Shown here one piece after another: positions 1 through 10,165 of a DNA stretch of 64,000 nucleotides; position 1 is the stretch's first letter; each line of letters opens with the position of its first letter. Source of the stretch: Rhabditoides inermis (taxonomy: Eukaryota > Nematoda > Chromadorea > Rhabditida > Rhabditidae); contig CAWZYM010000331.1 in NCBI GenBank assembly GCA_963966185.1, forward strand, positions 791,001 to 855,000, in the 5' to 3' direction. The translations under genes were made by a program, and so were the position numbers. Below the pieces are notes generated by a model. The model was not told the DNA's origin. It did no database searches and was given only the letters and a program-made list of their open reading frames with translations.

Positions 1-621
1 GAGTGGCCGTATATTGGATTTCTCTCTTGTTGTTCCTCCTATTTTTCTCACCATCATCCACAACCAAAACAGGGATTACAGCTAATCTCACAGCTTCACA
101 ATCACAATTAAAAACAAAGGCAAAAGAATCCTACAATATCTCATAAAATTGTTATTGGCTTTCAGATTTTAACAAAGGCTATATTTTCCATCGAGAGATT
201 TCCTCGTAAACAGGGCTCTGAAAAGCCATACTCAACTTACCATATGCTGATACGAAAACCGCACTATCAACACTCTAAAAGTAGAGAGAGGGCCTCTCTC
301 TCTCTCTCTCACTCTCTCTCCTCCCTCTCCTCCCTCTCCACTCCCTCCCCCTAGCTTATGCCGTTCACATGTCCAACTCTGCCCTTTTCCGCGCGGCTAC
401 CGTAACCCGCACGTGCCATAGTCGCTTCTAGAAAGGAGCACGGGACGCGAGAGAGCGCGAGACGCAGACGGTGAGACAGCGAGAGAGCGAGAGCGCAGAC
501 GTACAGACGACCAGCGATCTGCAGAGACCCCGTGAGTGACCATGGAGAGAGATAGAGTCTGTTTACTGAAAATAGTACAAGCCCCTCCCCTCCTCTCGCT
601 CCTTCTCTCTCTCTCTCTTCC

Positions 622-669
<48 letters not shown>

Positions 670-716
670 CCTCCCCTATATAACCCTGCCGCCGTCGCCT
701 GTCGAACCGTCCACAG
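1..716. other. Left edge, no supported gene
   Basis: No exon with convincing codon structure is visible here. The stretch holds two CT-rich microsatellite tracts (about 295-345 and 604-665) and a purine-rich tract around 440-500. It is probably intron or upstream sequence of the + strand gene whose last exons start near 717. The short frames over the CT tracts are low-complexity artefacts. Confidence 0.5.
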
Positions 717-1768
717 CTACAGCGTCTCCAAGCCCTCGACTTGCCACTGGCTGCTGACCCCTTCCACAACCGCCCCCGTCGCCACAACCCACCGTCGCTC
801 ACCCCTGATACAGTACGGTACTGTAGGGGGTACTGTAGACTGGTGGAGATGTCTAGTAGGCATGATATAGTACTGTATCGTGATATCGTAAGACAGTCGC
901 GTCGGGACCCACCCAGGCTAATGACATGCCCCTTTCAGACCTCCCTACCGGACTCCCCAGCGCGACTCTCCTCCTCCTCGAACATGCCCGAGCTCACCAA
1001 ACAGTCAAGCTTCGACAGCGCGGTGGGTGGTCCCTCTCTCTCCCTCTCTCCCCTGTTCGGCCCGAGTAGCAATAGCTATAGCATCTCTCGAAAACGGATT
1101 CCACGTCCTTCCACTGACTTACTGACTTCCCCCTAATGTTCACATCAAGCTGTATCGCTCTCCCTTCCCTCTCTCCTCTCTCTCCGCTCCGACGCCGTGG
1201 GTGGTCTCTCCTTTTTCACCCAATCGATAAATCAAAAAATCAATAATTGCTCCAGTCGTCGCCGTCCACCTCGCCAACGTCGGACAGCTCCGGCCGGCGC
1301 TTCAGCTTCAGCTACACGCCGTACCACTTCATCGTGAGTACCGTAGCCGCAGAGTACCGTAACCCACCGTAGTACCACCGACCTATCTCGTCTAGTCTCT
1401 GTGTCCATCACTGCTACCCAAGAGCCAAGAACCGAGCTCCGCTTCTCCTCAGACTACCGTATCCGAGTCTCATTCCCTTATTCAGGGAGCCTTCGACGAC
1501 ACTTCGCGCAAGAACAGCATCACCCACAAGGTCCGTGAATCGCTTCCTACCGTACTCCTACCGTACTCCCTCATAACCCGGTATACTGTAGATCCACCGC
1601 TTACTGTCGATCGCACGTCCTGTCGCTGATCCAGTGAGTGAGTGTCGATCCAGTTACAGTACTCCCTGGTCTCTTACCGTACCACTTGGCTACCGTACCC
1701 ACTCTCTGCAACTCGTTCAGGTGTCCGCGATGCGTCCCGCTTTCTTCGGAATGGGCAAGTCGACTTGA
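717..1768 (+). CDS. 3' end of an unrecognised gene, five in-phase exons
   Basis: Five exons join with every junction in phase 0: 717 (or 723)-812, 939-1022, 1256-1333, 1486-1530 and 1721-1768, ending in TGA. Acceptors are CACAG, TTTCAG, TCCAG, TTCAG and TTCAG; donors are GTACGG, GTGGGT, GTGAGT and GTCCGT. The peptide is rich in Ser, Pro, Arg and Thr, with stretches such as PELTKQSSFDSA and GRRFSFSYTPYHF, and ends in FFGMGKST. It looks like a phosphorylatable, disordered C-terminal tail of a larger protein, possibly a channel, receptor or kinase, but I do not recognise the family. The start lies further upstream, probably outside the window. The 3'UTR runs to a poly(A) signal at 2110 and is dense in TAC[ACT]GTA motifs. 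Confidence 0.6.
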
Positions 1769-2109
1769 GCCGGTGCATTCTACCGTAAACCCTCCGCGTC
1801 TACAGTAGTCACCTCTCCTCTGTACAGTAACTTCTCTTCTCTACAGTAATCGTCTCAGATACCGTATTCTAATCGAGCTCTCTTTGTACGTATCAGCAGC
1901 GCGTTTTCGAATTTCGTTCGAATTTTGTATACTCACTACTCCCTTGTCTAAAGTCTGTACGTTTTCCAGCTACAGTAACCCTCTCGTCAGATCTACCGTT
2001 TCTTCTCTCTCTCCATTCGTGTACATTCAACGTGTAAATACTACCGACTCAAACCCCCGCACATATTGTGTATCGTGTAATAACCGCAACTTGTAAATAA
2101 TGTAATCGT

Positions 2110-2115
2110 AATAAA
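2110..2115 (+). other. Poly(A) signal AATAAA
   Basis: Canonical AATAAA about 340 nt after the TGA at 1766-1768. It is the likely cleavage signal of the + strand gene and lies within 35 nt of the opposing signal of fust-1. Confidence 0.6.
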
Positions 2116-2143
2116 ATCTCCAAAATGCATTATTTGAAACACG

Positions 2144-2149
2144 TTTATT
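2144..2149 (-). other. Poly(A) signal AATAAA for fust-1
   Basis: TTTATT on + (AATAAA on -) about 240 nt downstream of the fust-1 stop at 2390. It is the nearest canonical signal. Confidence 0.55.
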
Positions 2150-2389
2150 ACTCGACAACCACACAACAAAAGGGACACAAAACTCGGTGACAAGTCCCCT
2201 AGCTTGTATAAGAACCAAGAATACTTACTAGAACATAACCAACATGAGATGCTACAACGTCACGCGTTCAAAATACTCTCACTCCCATCAATAGTGGGTA
2301 GATCATGGGGAATCGGGGAACACAACAACACTAACAAACGTGGATAACATTCATGTGGACGTGGGTATGCGATGATTGGCTGGCGGGAC

Positions 2390-5300
2390 TCAATAGGGCC
2401 TGTGCCTGTCTCCTCCTCCTCCCCTGCCTCCTCCGAATCCTCCCCTCATCGGGCCCGCGCCGTCGCCGCCACCGCCAGCTCCATCCGGCTTTGCCGCACC
2501 ACAACTGAAACACAATCGTCAAATCAACAACGATCACAACTACATATTATTATAATTTTTTTATTACAACTACATCTGGTCATGTTTGTACATTTTTATT
2601 TCTTTGTACGTGCTGTTAAAACCTGTATAAATTATTATTACAAGTGAACAATTCCTGCCACTCACCGGTTGCACTCGCGACGGAAAGCAAAGTTGGTGTT
2701 TCCGCAGCCGCAAGGCCAGTCGTTGGGGCGCGAGTCGAAGTTGCCTCCGCTGCTGCCGCCGCGACCGCCGCCAAAGCCTGCAAATCATACAGACGTCATG
2801 CCGCATAATATACTTTCCCAGCAAATCATGCATTCCCGGTACACACTACTCTCTCTCTCTCTCTCCCCAATATCGATTCCCCCTCTCCACTCACCTCCTC
2901 TGTCTCCTCCGAAGCCTCCTCTTCCGCCGCGTCCTCCGCGGAACCCTCCCCTGCCGCCGTCGGGGTTTGACTTGAACTTGGCAATCGACAGGTTCATCAC
3001 CACGTCCGTGCCCGGGAAGCACGAGCCTGCAGATGGTTCATTCAGATCATATCACACGATCCGCGTAAGAATCGGACGAGGTGGGACCTAGGAGCTAAGT
3101 GTGCGGTTATAAGGGTTTTCAAGGGTGCTCTACAAGGTAGTATAGGTGATTTTGTCCCAATATGCAAATTTGGTCAGTTAAGGGACCATGACCTCAAATC
3201 AGTCAGTTTTTGTCCAAAACTATTTTTGAAGGACTCGTTCGATTTGTCTTGATATTATAAGACTTTTTGTACATAAACATTTTTTTCATAAAACAAAAAA
3301 GAAAAAAAAATCATGATTTTATTTTTTTGAGATCTTTTCGCCTCGAAACAACAAAAACGACTAACACCATTCCATTCTACGCATTTAATAAAATGACTAT
3401 GATTTTTTTCGTGAAAATCTGGTGTTGCCTTTTCTTCCATCCAGAGCGATGAAAATGGCCCGAAATAAAAATTTTGCGTTTTACCGCCATTTTTCATATC
3501 TTCCAATCCGAAAAAAAGAAAATCATATTTATATTCGGATTCTACATGTTTTAGTTAGTATAAGTGTTGGTTTATAGCCAAATCCGATGTTGCCTTTGTG
3601 TTCATCCGTGATGTTGAAAATGGCATAACTATCAATCGCGAAATTTCATTATAACGCCAGAAGGCAACACTAAATTTGTATAAAAACAATTACGTAGACT
3701 AACTATAAGGTGCAGAATCCGAATATGTGAGTCGTTTTTGTTATTTCAGAAAAATGGAATTTAAAAGTGACAGGAAAATGCGAATTTTCACATTTGAGCC
3801 ACTTTCATCACCTTAAATGAACAAAAAGGCAACACCGGATTTGGCTATAAACCAACACTTATACTAATAAAAAGGTGTAGAATCCGAATATAGTAGTGAT
3901 TCATGTTGTATCGAAACGGAAGACTTGGAAAATGGCGGGAAAACGCAAAGTTTTGATTTCGGGTCATTTTCATCGCTCTGGATGGAAGAAAAGGCAACAT
4001 CGGATTTGGCTATACACCAAAACTAATACTAACTAAAACATGTAGAATCCGAATATAAATATGATTTTTGTTATTTCGGATTGGAAGATATGAAAAATGG
4101 CGGTAAAACGCAAATTTTTTATTTCGGGCCATTTTCATCGCTCTGGATGGAAGAAAAGGAAACACCAGATTTTCACGAAAAAAATCATAGTGATTTGATT
4201 AAATGCGTAGAATCGAATGGTGTTAGTCGTTTTTGTTGTTTCGAGGCGAAAAGATCTCAAAAAAATAAAATCATGATTTTTTTTTTTACATTTTTTGATC
4301 ATAACTTTTTTCTTTTTTGTTTTATGAAAAAAATGTTTATGTACAAAAAGTCTTATAATATCAAGACAAATCGAACGAGTCCTTCAAAAATAGTTTTGGA
4401 CAAAAACTGACTGATTTGAGGTCATGGTCCCTTAACTGACCAAATTTGCATATCGGGACAAAATCACCTATACTACCTTGTAGAGCACCCTTGAAAACCC
4501 TTATAACCGCACACTTAGCTCCTAGGTCCCACTTGCCCGAAATTAGTCCGATTCTTACGCGGATCGTGTCATATAATCATATCATAGTGAACATATGCTT
4601 CTTCACACTCACGTACTCTTCACAAGTATATGTCACAACAATCACAAGACACATATGCTATTCTACAATCTGCAACTGTCGCGCAGCCCCCGCACCCACC
4701 ATTGTACATGTCGATCACCTTCTGCGCAGTCTCCGCATCCACAAACGTCACCATGCACTCGCCCTTGTTCTCGCCAGTCGCGCGGTCAGTGTAGATCTAA
4801 ATACATAATCACATAACTGGCATTTTCACATCTCCATCCTGTCCCACTCCCCTCCCTCGCCGCATACCTTGACCCTGGGCTGTCCAGTGCGGTCGTTCAT
4901 CGCCACCTGTCCACTCGCTCCAAACACGTCCGCGATAAACACCTCGTTCGCACTGCAACAACACAGTCATACTATATACCAAACAAGAATTAAAAACAAT
5001 GAACTCACGTCTTGGGGATGCCTTGGACAAAGACCGTCTCCTTGACCTCGACCTGCTCGGGTCGGTCGCCGCCGCCGCCAAAGCCTCCGCGGTCGCCGCC
5101 TCCTACAACCAATGCACCCGGTCAACACACCCCCTGCCCTCTCGGTCCCACCAAATCCGCCGCCGTAGCCACCGCGGTCGCCACCACCGAATCCACCACG
5201 GCCGCCTACAGTATGCTCGTCATGACGTCATGTGACAGACTTCTTATACTACTCGACTACGATTCTTATTAAAAATGCTATCATCATATGCGCTAAACAT

Positions 5301-7713
5301 CTAGTAAGAAACATATTCTACACAACTCATTCAAACTCACCAAATCCTCCGCGGTCTCCTCCGAATCCACCGCGACCGCCGCCGAATCCACCACGGTCAC
5401 CGCCAAAGCCTCCGCGCCCGCCACGGTCACCTACACAAAAAAATATATATACAGAAAGTTACAGAAAGAAAGTTGAATTAATTTCAACACTAGTCAATGA
5501 AGCCACATGACTCACCTCCGAATCCACCGCGTCCTCCGCCGTATCCTCCGCGATCTCCACCAAATCCTCCCCGGCCGCCGCCTCCGTATCCTCCACGGTC
5601 TCCTCCGTAGCCACCGCCACCGCCGCGATCTCCGTATCCACCCGGTCCACCAGGGCCTCCACGGTCACGATCACCACCTAAAACACACAGTTAGTTTAGT
5701 ATATATTCAAATCATCTTCAACTGTAATACTGAAAAAGTAATAGTAACGGTGAGACATACTGTGCACAGCTGTGCTCACCATATCCTCCGCGGTCTCCTC
5801 CGTACCCGCCGGGTCCTCCCCTGTCGCGGTCTCCGCCATAGCCTCCTCCTCCGGGCGGCCCACCCGGTCCTCCGCGATCGCCCCCGTATCCTCCTCCAGG
5901 CCCTCCGCGGTCTCCTCCACCGTAGCCGCCGCCTCCAGGACCGTTCCTATCTGAAACCATACCACAATTAGAATAGCTCTCTTCACGTCTCCGGCTTTCT
6001 ACTTTTCGATTGTTTCCGAACCACTTTTCACTTCACTCTTCGTTTTACACAGGGTTTTGCTGGTTTACAAAAACACCAAACCCCTCCCGCCCCAATTCTC
6101 CCACACCGAAACGAAGTATTGTATACACTTGTGTCTAGCTGTGTTGTACTCTTGTAACATGCGTACTTGTTCAACCCCGACTAGCAATACCTTGGTAACC
6201 TCCGCGCCCTCCCGGTCCTCCGGGGCTGAAACAAAATGACACGCTTAGACCGTGGCTCTTCCCTCAGTCGCACACTCAGTATTGCTACTTAATATGTGTG
6301 TTGTGAGACAGCGAGGAAAGAGCCACTGCGTGCATTTTTCGTCGAGTATTCTCGAATGATGCATGTGGGAGGGAGAAACACACATCGAAGAGACCCGATG
6401 CCACTCACCATTGCTTCTCAACTCTGAACACGGGTTTTGGCAGCAAACACACACAACAATCAGATTTTTCATTTGTTTACTGTTTAATTACTACTAAGAA
6501 AAAAAGAATCGAAACTAAATAGTTTGTGTGAGTAGTAGAATAATTAGAAACAAAAAAAAAGCTTTTCAACAAAGTGACGTACCGTGTGAAACTTACCAGA
6601 CCTCTCACTCGACAACCACCCAACACTTGTTGTTTTGTGTGTGAATCTGTTTCGTGTACATAACATCTAGAACTCGATTACACACCACACATTGTTTGTA
6701 TCAGATATCGAACCCTGACACACACTACTAGAACAGTTTTTCTTCTTCTCCAAACTACGCCTACCTGTGAAGGTCGCAATTGAAACGAAACACCCAAACT
6801 CACAAATCACACTACCTAATTCTTTTGTATTTGAATTAGAAAAAAACAATGTTAGGAATACTAACCCTCCGGCAGCAGCGGGTCCATCGTCTCCCCAGCG
6901 AGAGCGGCGCTCTCCGCGGTCTCCACGATCGTCTGAAAACAGAAACTTGAAATAAATGAGTAATTTGAAACAAGTAGACAATTTCTGCATACCTCCGCCG
7001 CGTGCTGCGTCGTATCCACCACGGGGAGGTCCCCCGGGTCCGCCACGACCGCCATCGAAGTCGTCCCTCGGCGGGCCGCGCGGACCCTGTCCGGGAGGCG
7101 GAGGTCCTCCGGGACCACCACCACCGTAGCTGCCCGGTCCACCGCCGCCACCCGGCGGTCCTCCATAGCCACCGCCACCACCGTATCCTCCACCGGGTCC
7201 GCCACCATAACCCTGACCCTGGGGAGGTCCGCTCGGTCCGCCGGGGGGACCGCCACCACCTGGTCCACCACGACCGCCGTAGTACTAAAATGAACGAAGT
7301 GTACAATTACAAAATAAACTGCGGTGTAGAGGACTTACATCACCACCGGGTCCGTGGGGTCCGTTCTGGGGGCCCTGCTGGCCTGGCGCGGCACCGCTGG
7401 GAGGTCCTCCCGCAGGCGGTTGCTGTCCAATAGCGGCGTAGTAGTCGGCCCACGCCTTCTGGTACTGAGCCATCGTCTAAAAAGGTAAAAGACTTATTTG
7501 AGATATTTAGAAATAAACGGAATGTGAAAACTGACAGCGGCGTCGTACTGGTACTCGCCGGCCTGCGCGCCTCCTCCGGGGGCCGGCTGCGGTCCTGCCT
7601 GCGGACCGTGCTGCGGCGGATACGAACCGTTCTGTTGAGCTGCAAAACACTTTTATAACTGACCAAAACGATAACAAAAGAAAACTGAAAATGAAATTCC
7701 AACACTCACCCAT
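2390..7713 (-). CDS. fust-1: FUS/EWS/TAF15-family RNA-binding protein
   Basis: Sixteen exons on - join in phase to 583 residues: 7710-7713, 7536-7639, 7339-7476, 6993-7284, 6866-6932, 6191-6225, 5780-5950, 5516-5677, 5341-5430, 5152-5205, 5009-5102, 4868-4952, 4700-4796, 2895-3026, 2666-2777, 2390-2504. Domain order matches human FUS: a Q/G/P/Y-rich N-terminus (1-82), a long RGG/GGY region (about 83-385), one RRM (about 393-487, with RNP2-like VFVQGI and RNP1-like KGECMVTF), a further RGG block, a RanBP2-type zinc finger (about 526-550), RGG again, and a C-terminal RHRPY that fits a PY-NLS. The family acts in nuclear pre-mRNA splicing and circular-RNA control; that role is from family knowledge. 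The first exon holds only ATGG. A TTTCAG acceptor at 7773-7774 upstream of the start suggests cis- or trans-splicing of the 5'UTR. The finger has CGC where the family usually has C-x2-C. Confidence 0.93.
3047..4574. mobile_element. 1.5 kb fold-back (long inverted repeat) element in a fust-1 intron
   Basis: Almost the whole segment is palindromic. The left arm (about 3050-3540) is repeated in reverse complement at about 4080-4570, including the outermost ACGATCCGCGTAAGAATCGG and the block around CCTAGG. The inner part holds about four copies of a unit of roughly 160 nt beginning AAGGCAACACCGGATTTGG and containing GTAGAATCCGAATAT. No transposase is encoded; the two open frames are arm shadows of each other. 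The ends are followed by similar ATAT-containing sequence, but no target duplication is certain. It fills the intron between 4699 and 3027, and one arm stops about 20 nt from the 3' splice site. It is a non-autonomous fold-back or MITE-type element. Confidence 0.85.
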
Positions 7714-8433
7714 GTCCGTCAAAGTTTGAGAATCGATAACTCGCTTCGCCGATCGACCAAACCAAAAAGTGACTGAAATATGGTATAATCGATAGTGCTT
7801 TTCAAATCTAAAAACATAATTAAAGACAAAATCAAACTAGAAACGTCACAAAATGTCAAATAAACAAGAAACAAACAAAATTATCGACGCGACCCGAGGC
7901 TGCGCAACGCGACCGCGCCGCGTCCACTTTTGAATTGCGATGCCCGCGAATACAAATTGTACCGTAACCCATTTGTAGCAAATTATATCAAATCACTCAC
8001 AGTTAGTTTTTTCTACGTTTCTTTTGGAGTTGTGATCATAAACAAGAATTTGTGTGTACTTGTACATATATATATTCTGTCTACGTCATTACATTCTAGT
8101 GGCGAACGGCGAACGAAAAAACTCGGCGGGGACGCGCGAAAAGACGCCGACAGATATGAAGAATGCAATGAGAGTATCGACAATCTCCTCTTTCATTAAT
8201 CTGATATCATATTCTCAAACGTGAACAACATTCTGTACTCCCATCTCATTCCAAAAAAAGTGCCCATTCACTCAATACAATGCATGAATCACTCAACCTA
8301 TGTCAGTGTATGAAAGATTTTTCTCCTATGATTGCACGAACGAAATACATTACTTGGTTTGAGAGTTTTCTGAAGGATGTTTGAACTAAACGAAACGTAT
8401 TCCAATAACGGAGCCAAAGCATTCATCTCACGA

Positions 8434-8896
8434 GGGAGGTGTTACAGGTCCTCCACTCGGATTTACTTCATAAGGTAGAAATTGAAAGCCCTGAACCTAC
8501 TGTTCAACATATCAAAAAAATCAGCTGCCCTCGTTTCGGTTTAGGCATAGTTTACATAGAAAGTAACAGTCAAAAATTTCAAAGTCCAGACACTCGCTGG
8601 AGGCAGTTATCGACGTTTTTGACCATAACTCGGCTCTAAATCGATGAAATCTCATATTTCAACTTTTTTTATGAAAGCTATAGTCTTCTATAACTATTGT
8701 GGACCCACTCCGATAAATATAGGGCAACATACGTATCACAAAACACAGTAATCTGGTATCAACTTCAAACGAAGATAACGGTACTTTAATGGACACGAGG
8801 GCAGCTGAAGTTTTGATATGTTGTTAAGTAAATCAAGAGCTTTCTAATCGTGCCTTCAGATTGTGAATCCGAGAGGAGGACCTATAACACCTCCCT
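8434..8896. mobile_element. MITE-like palindromic element
   Basis: The left end GGGAGGTGTTACAGGTCCTC and the right end, read on the other strand, GGGAGGTGTTATAGGTCCTC are near-identical terminal inverted repeats. The similarity continues inward: both arms carry a copy of CAGCTGCCCTCGT next to CATATCAAAA. No coding capacity is seen. A target-site duplication is not obvious. Confidence 0.7.
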
Positions 8897-9155
8897 TTAG
8901 TCAACATTCGTAGTCCCCAAAAATGTCACATGCATTTTCCATGCAACGAGAACAACTGACCTAATTAAATGTCGGAAGTGAAAAAGGCGATACCGACTGA
9001 AAGGAATTACTGAATTACTGGTCTCTACTCCACACCCCGCAAATAACTTATTTGTTCTATTTGAATCTCATAATAGAGAAATCTACAAGCATTTCCCCCT
9101 GCTATTCTGAAATAAACATCTCTCGTTCCCTGTTTCTGTCCGTATAGCAGTCACC

Positions 9156-9250
9156 ACGCCTAGCTTCCGTAGTGGGTAACGCTCTCGCTTGGCTAGATTA
9201 TGTTCGCGAGTTTCCATCCCCACACTCGCAAAGTTGTCAACTTGGAAACC
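9156..9250 (+). mobile_element. tRNA-derived SINE-like copy
   Basis: CGTAGTGGGTAACGCTCTCG resembles a pol III A box region of a tRNA, followed about 35 nt later by a degraded B box (TGTTCGCGAG). The block is followed by CGCAAAGTT. The same A-box sequence and the CGCAAAGTT tail recur at 40935-41022, which argues for a dispersed family rather than a lone tRNA gene. The arms do not fold into an intact cloverleaf by eye. Confidence 0.45.
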
Positions 9251-10096
9251 CCATTGTTCCATTCATAAACGGGCTTTTCTATTGCCCTAATGTCTTTAGT
9301 GAACAATTGTAAATCGCATTAATGAGTTCACTATGATAAGATACAAACATGTCTAGTTTCATCACACTATGTATATTGTAGCAAGTGTATAATGTAGCTT
9401 CATTTCATATTCTTTGCAGTGTGTATTGTTTTTGAATCTATACACGTGTGATTGTGAATGGTATACGTTCTGGGAAACTCGCATTAGTTGAAATATTATT
9501 GTAAGAAAGTATCCCATATATGAAAATCTCAATCTTCCTATCAGTCAGCTATATTCTTTTCATTTTCTTCATTTTTAACAGTATTTCAACTTCAAATGTA
9601 TGCAACTTTTCGAATACATTTTACAATTATTCGATTGTTTACTTCATTCACGCATACGTGATCTAAAAAAAAAACCTACTTGTTCTTCTATCCATATAAT
9701 CACAAATAGGTGTCGTAGATCTAAGAAAGACAAGGAGATCACGGCAAAAGCATGTAATTCAAATCTGAGAAACCAGTGTTTGCGTTATATATGATTTATG
9801 CGCATCCATATGCTTCCAAAATAACGTACCTCAAGACGTACATTTTCACCGTTTTTTTTCCTGAATGGGAATTTCTGAACAACCAGGAAAATCTCAACCA
9901 CACTATCCGTTTTTCTCTTCCAGTGCTTTTGTCTTCCAAGTCACATTGACTTATTTCCAACTGCCACTCACCAGACAGTCTCAGTCAGTCTTTTCGAATT
10001 ACTTTCGAAATGCCGTTCTTCGCGATAGTGTCCACGTGCGTTTAGTGTTACCAAGGTTCATCCTAGATACTCGAGAATTTCACAAAATTATCTTCA

Positions 10097-10165
10097 CGTA
10101 GCAGGACTCGAATCTGCATAGCATTGTTCACGAAAGCGTGAGATTACACTATTATGCCATGAGTT
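10097..10165 (-). mobile_element. tRNA-derived SINE-like copy
   Basis: Read on -, ATAATAGTGTAATCTCACG matches the A-box block of the other two copies and AGATTCGAGTCCTGC is a good B box. It is a third member, in opposite orientation. It could be a decayed tRNA gene, but similarity to the other two copies favours a SINE. Confidence 0.4.

Noticed and set aside
3255..4410. Two near-identical 80-110 residue frames ([11 protein letters not shown]...) on opposite strands
   Set aside because: They are the two arms of the fold-back element read on each strand. The frames are not conserved between internal units and end in poly-A/T stretches.
5696..7433. Several Arg/His/Ser-rich and Val/Glu-rich frames over the fust-1 locus
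   Set aside because: Out-of-frame shadows of the Gly/Arg-rich fust-1 exons.
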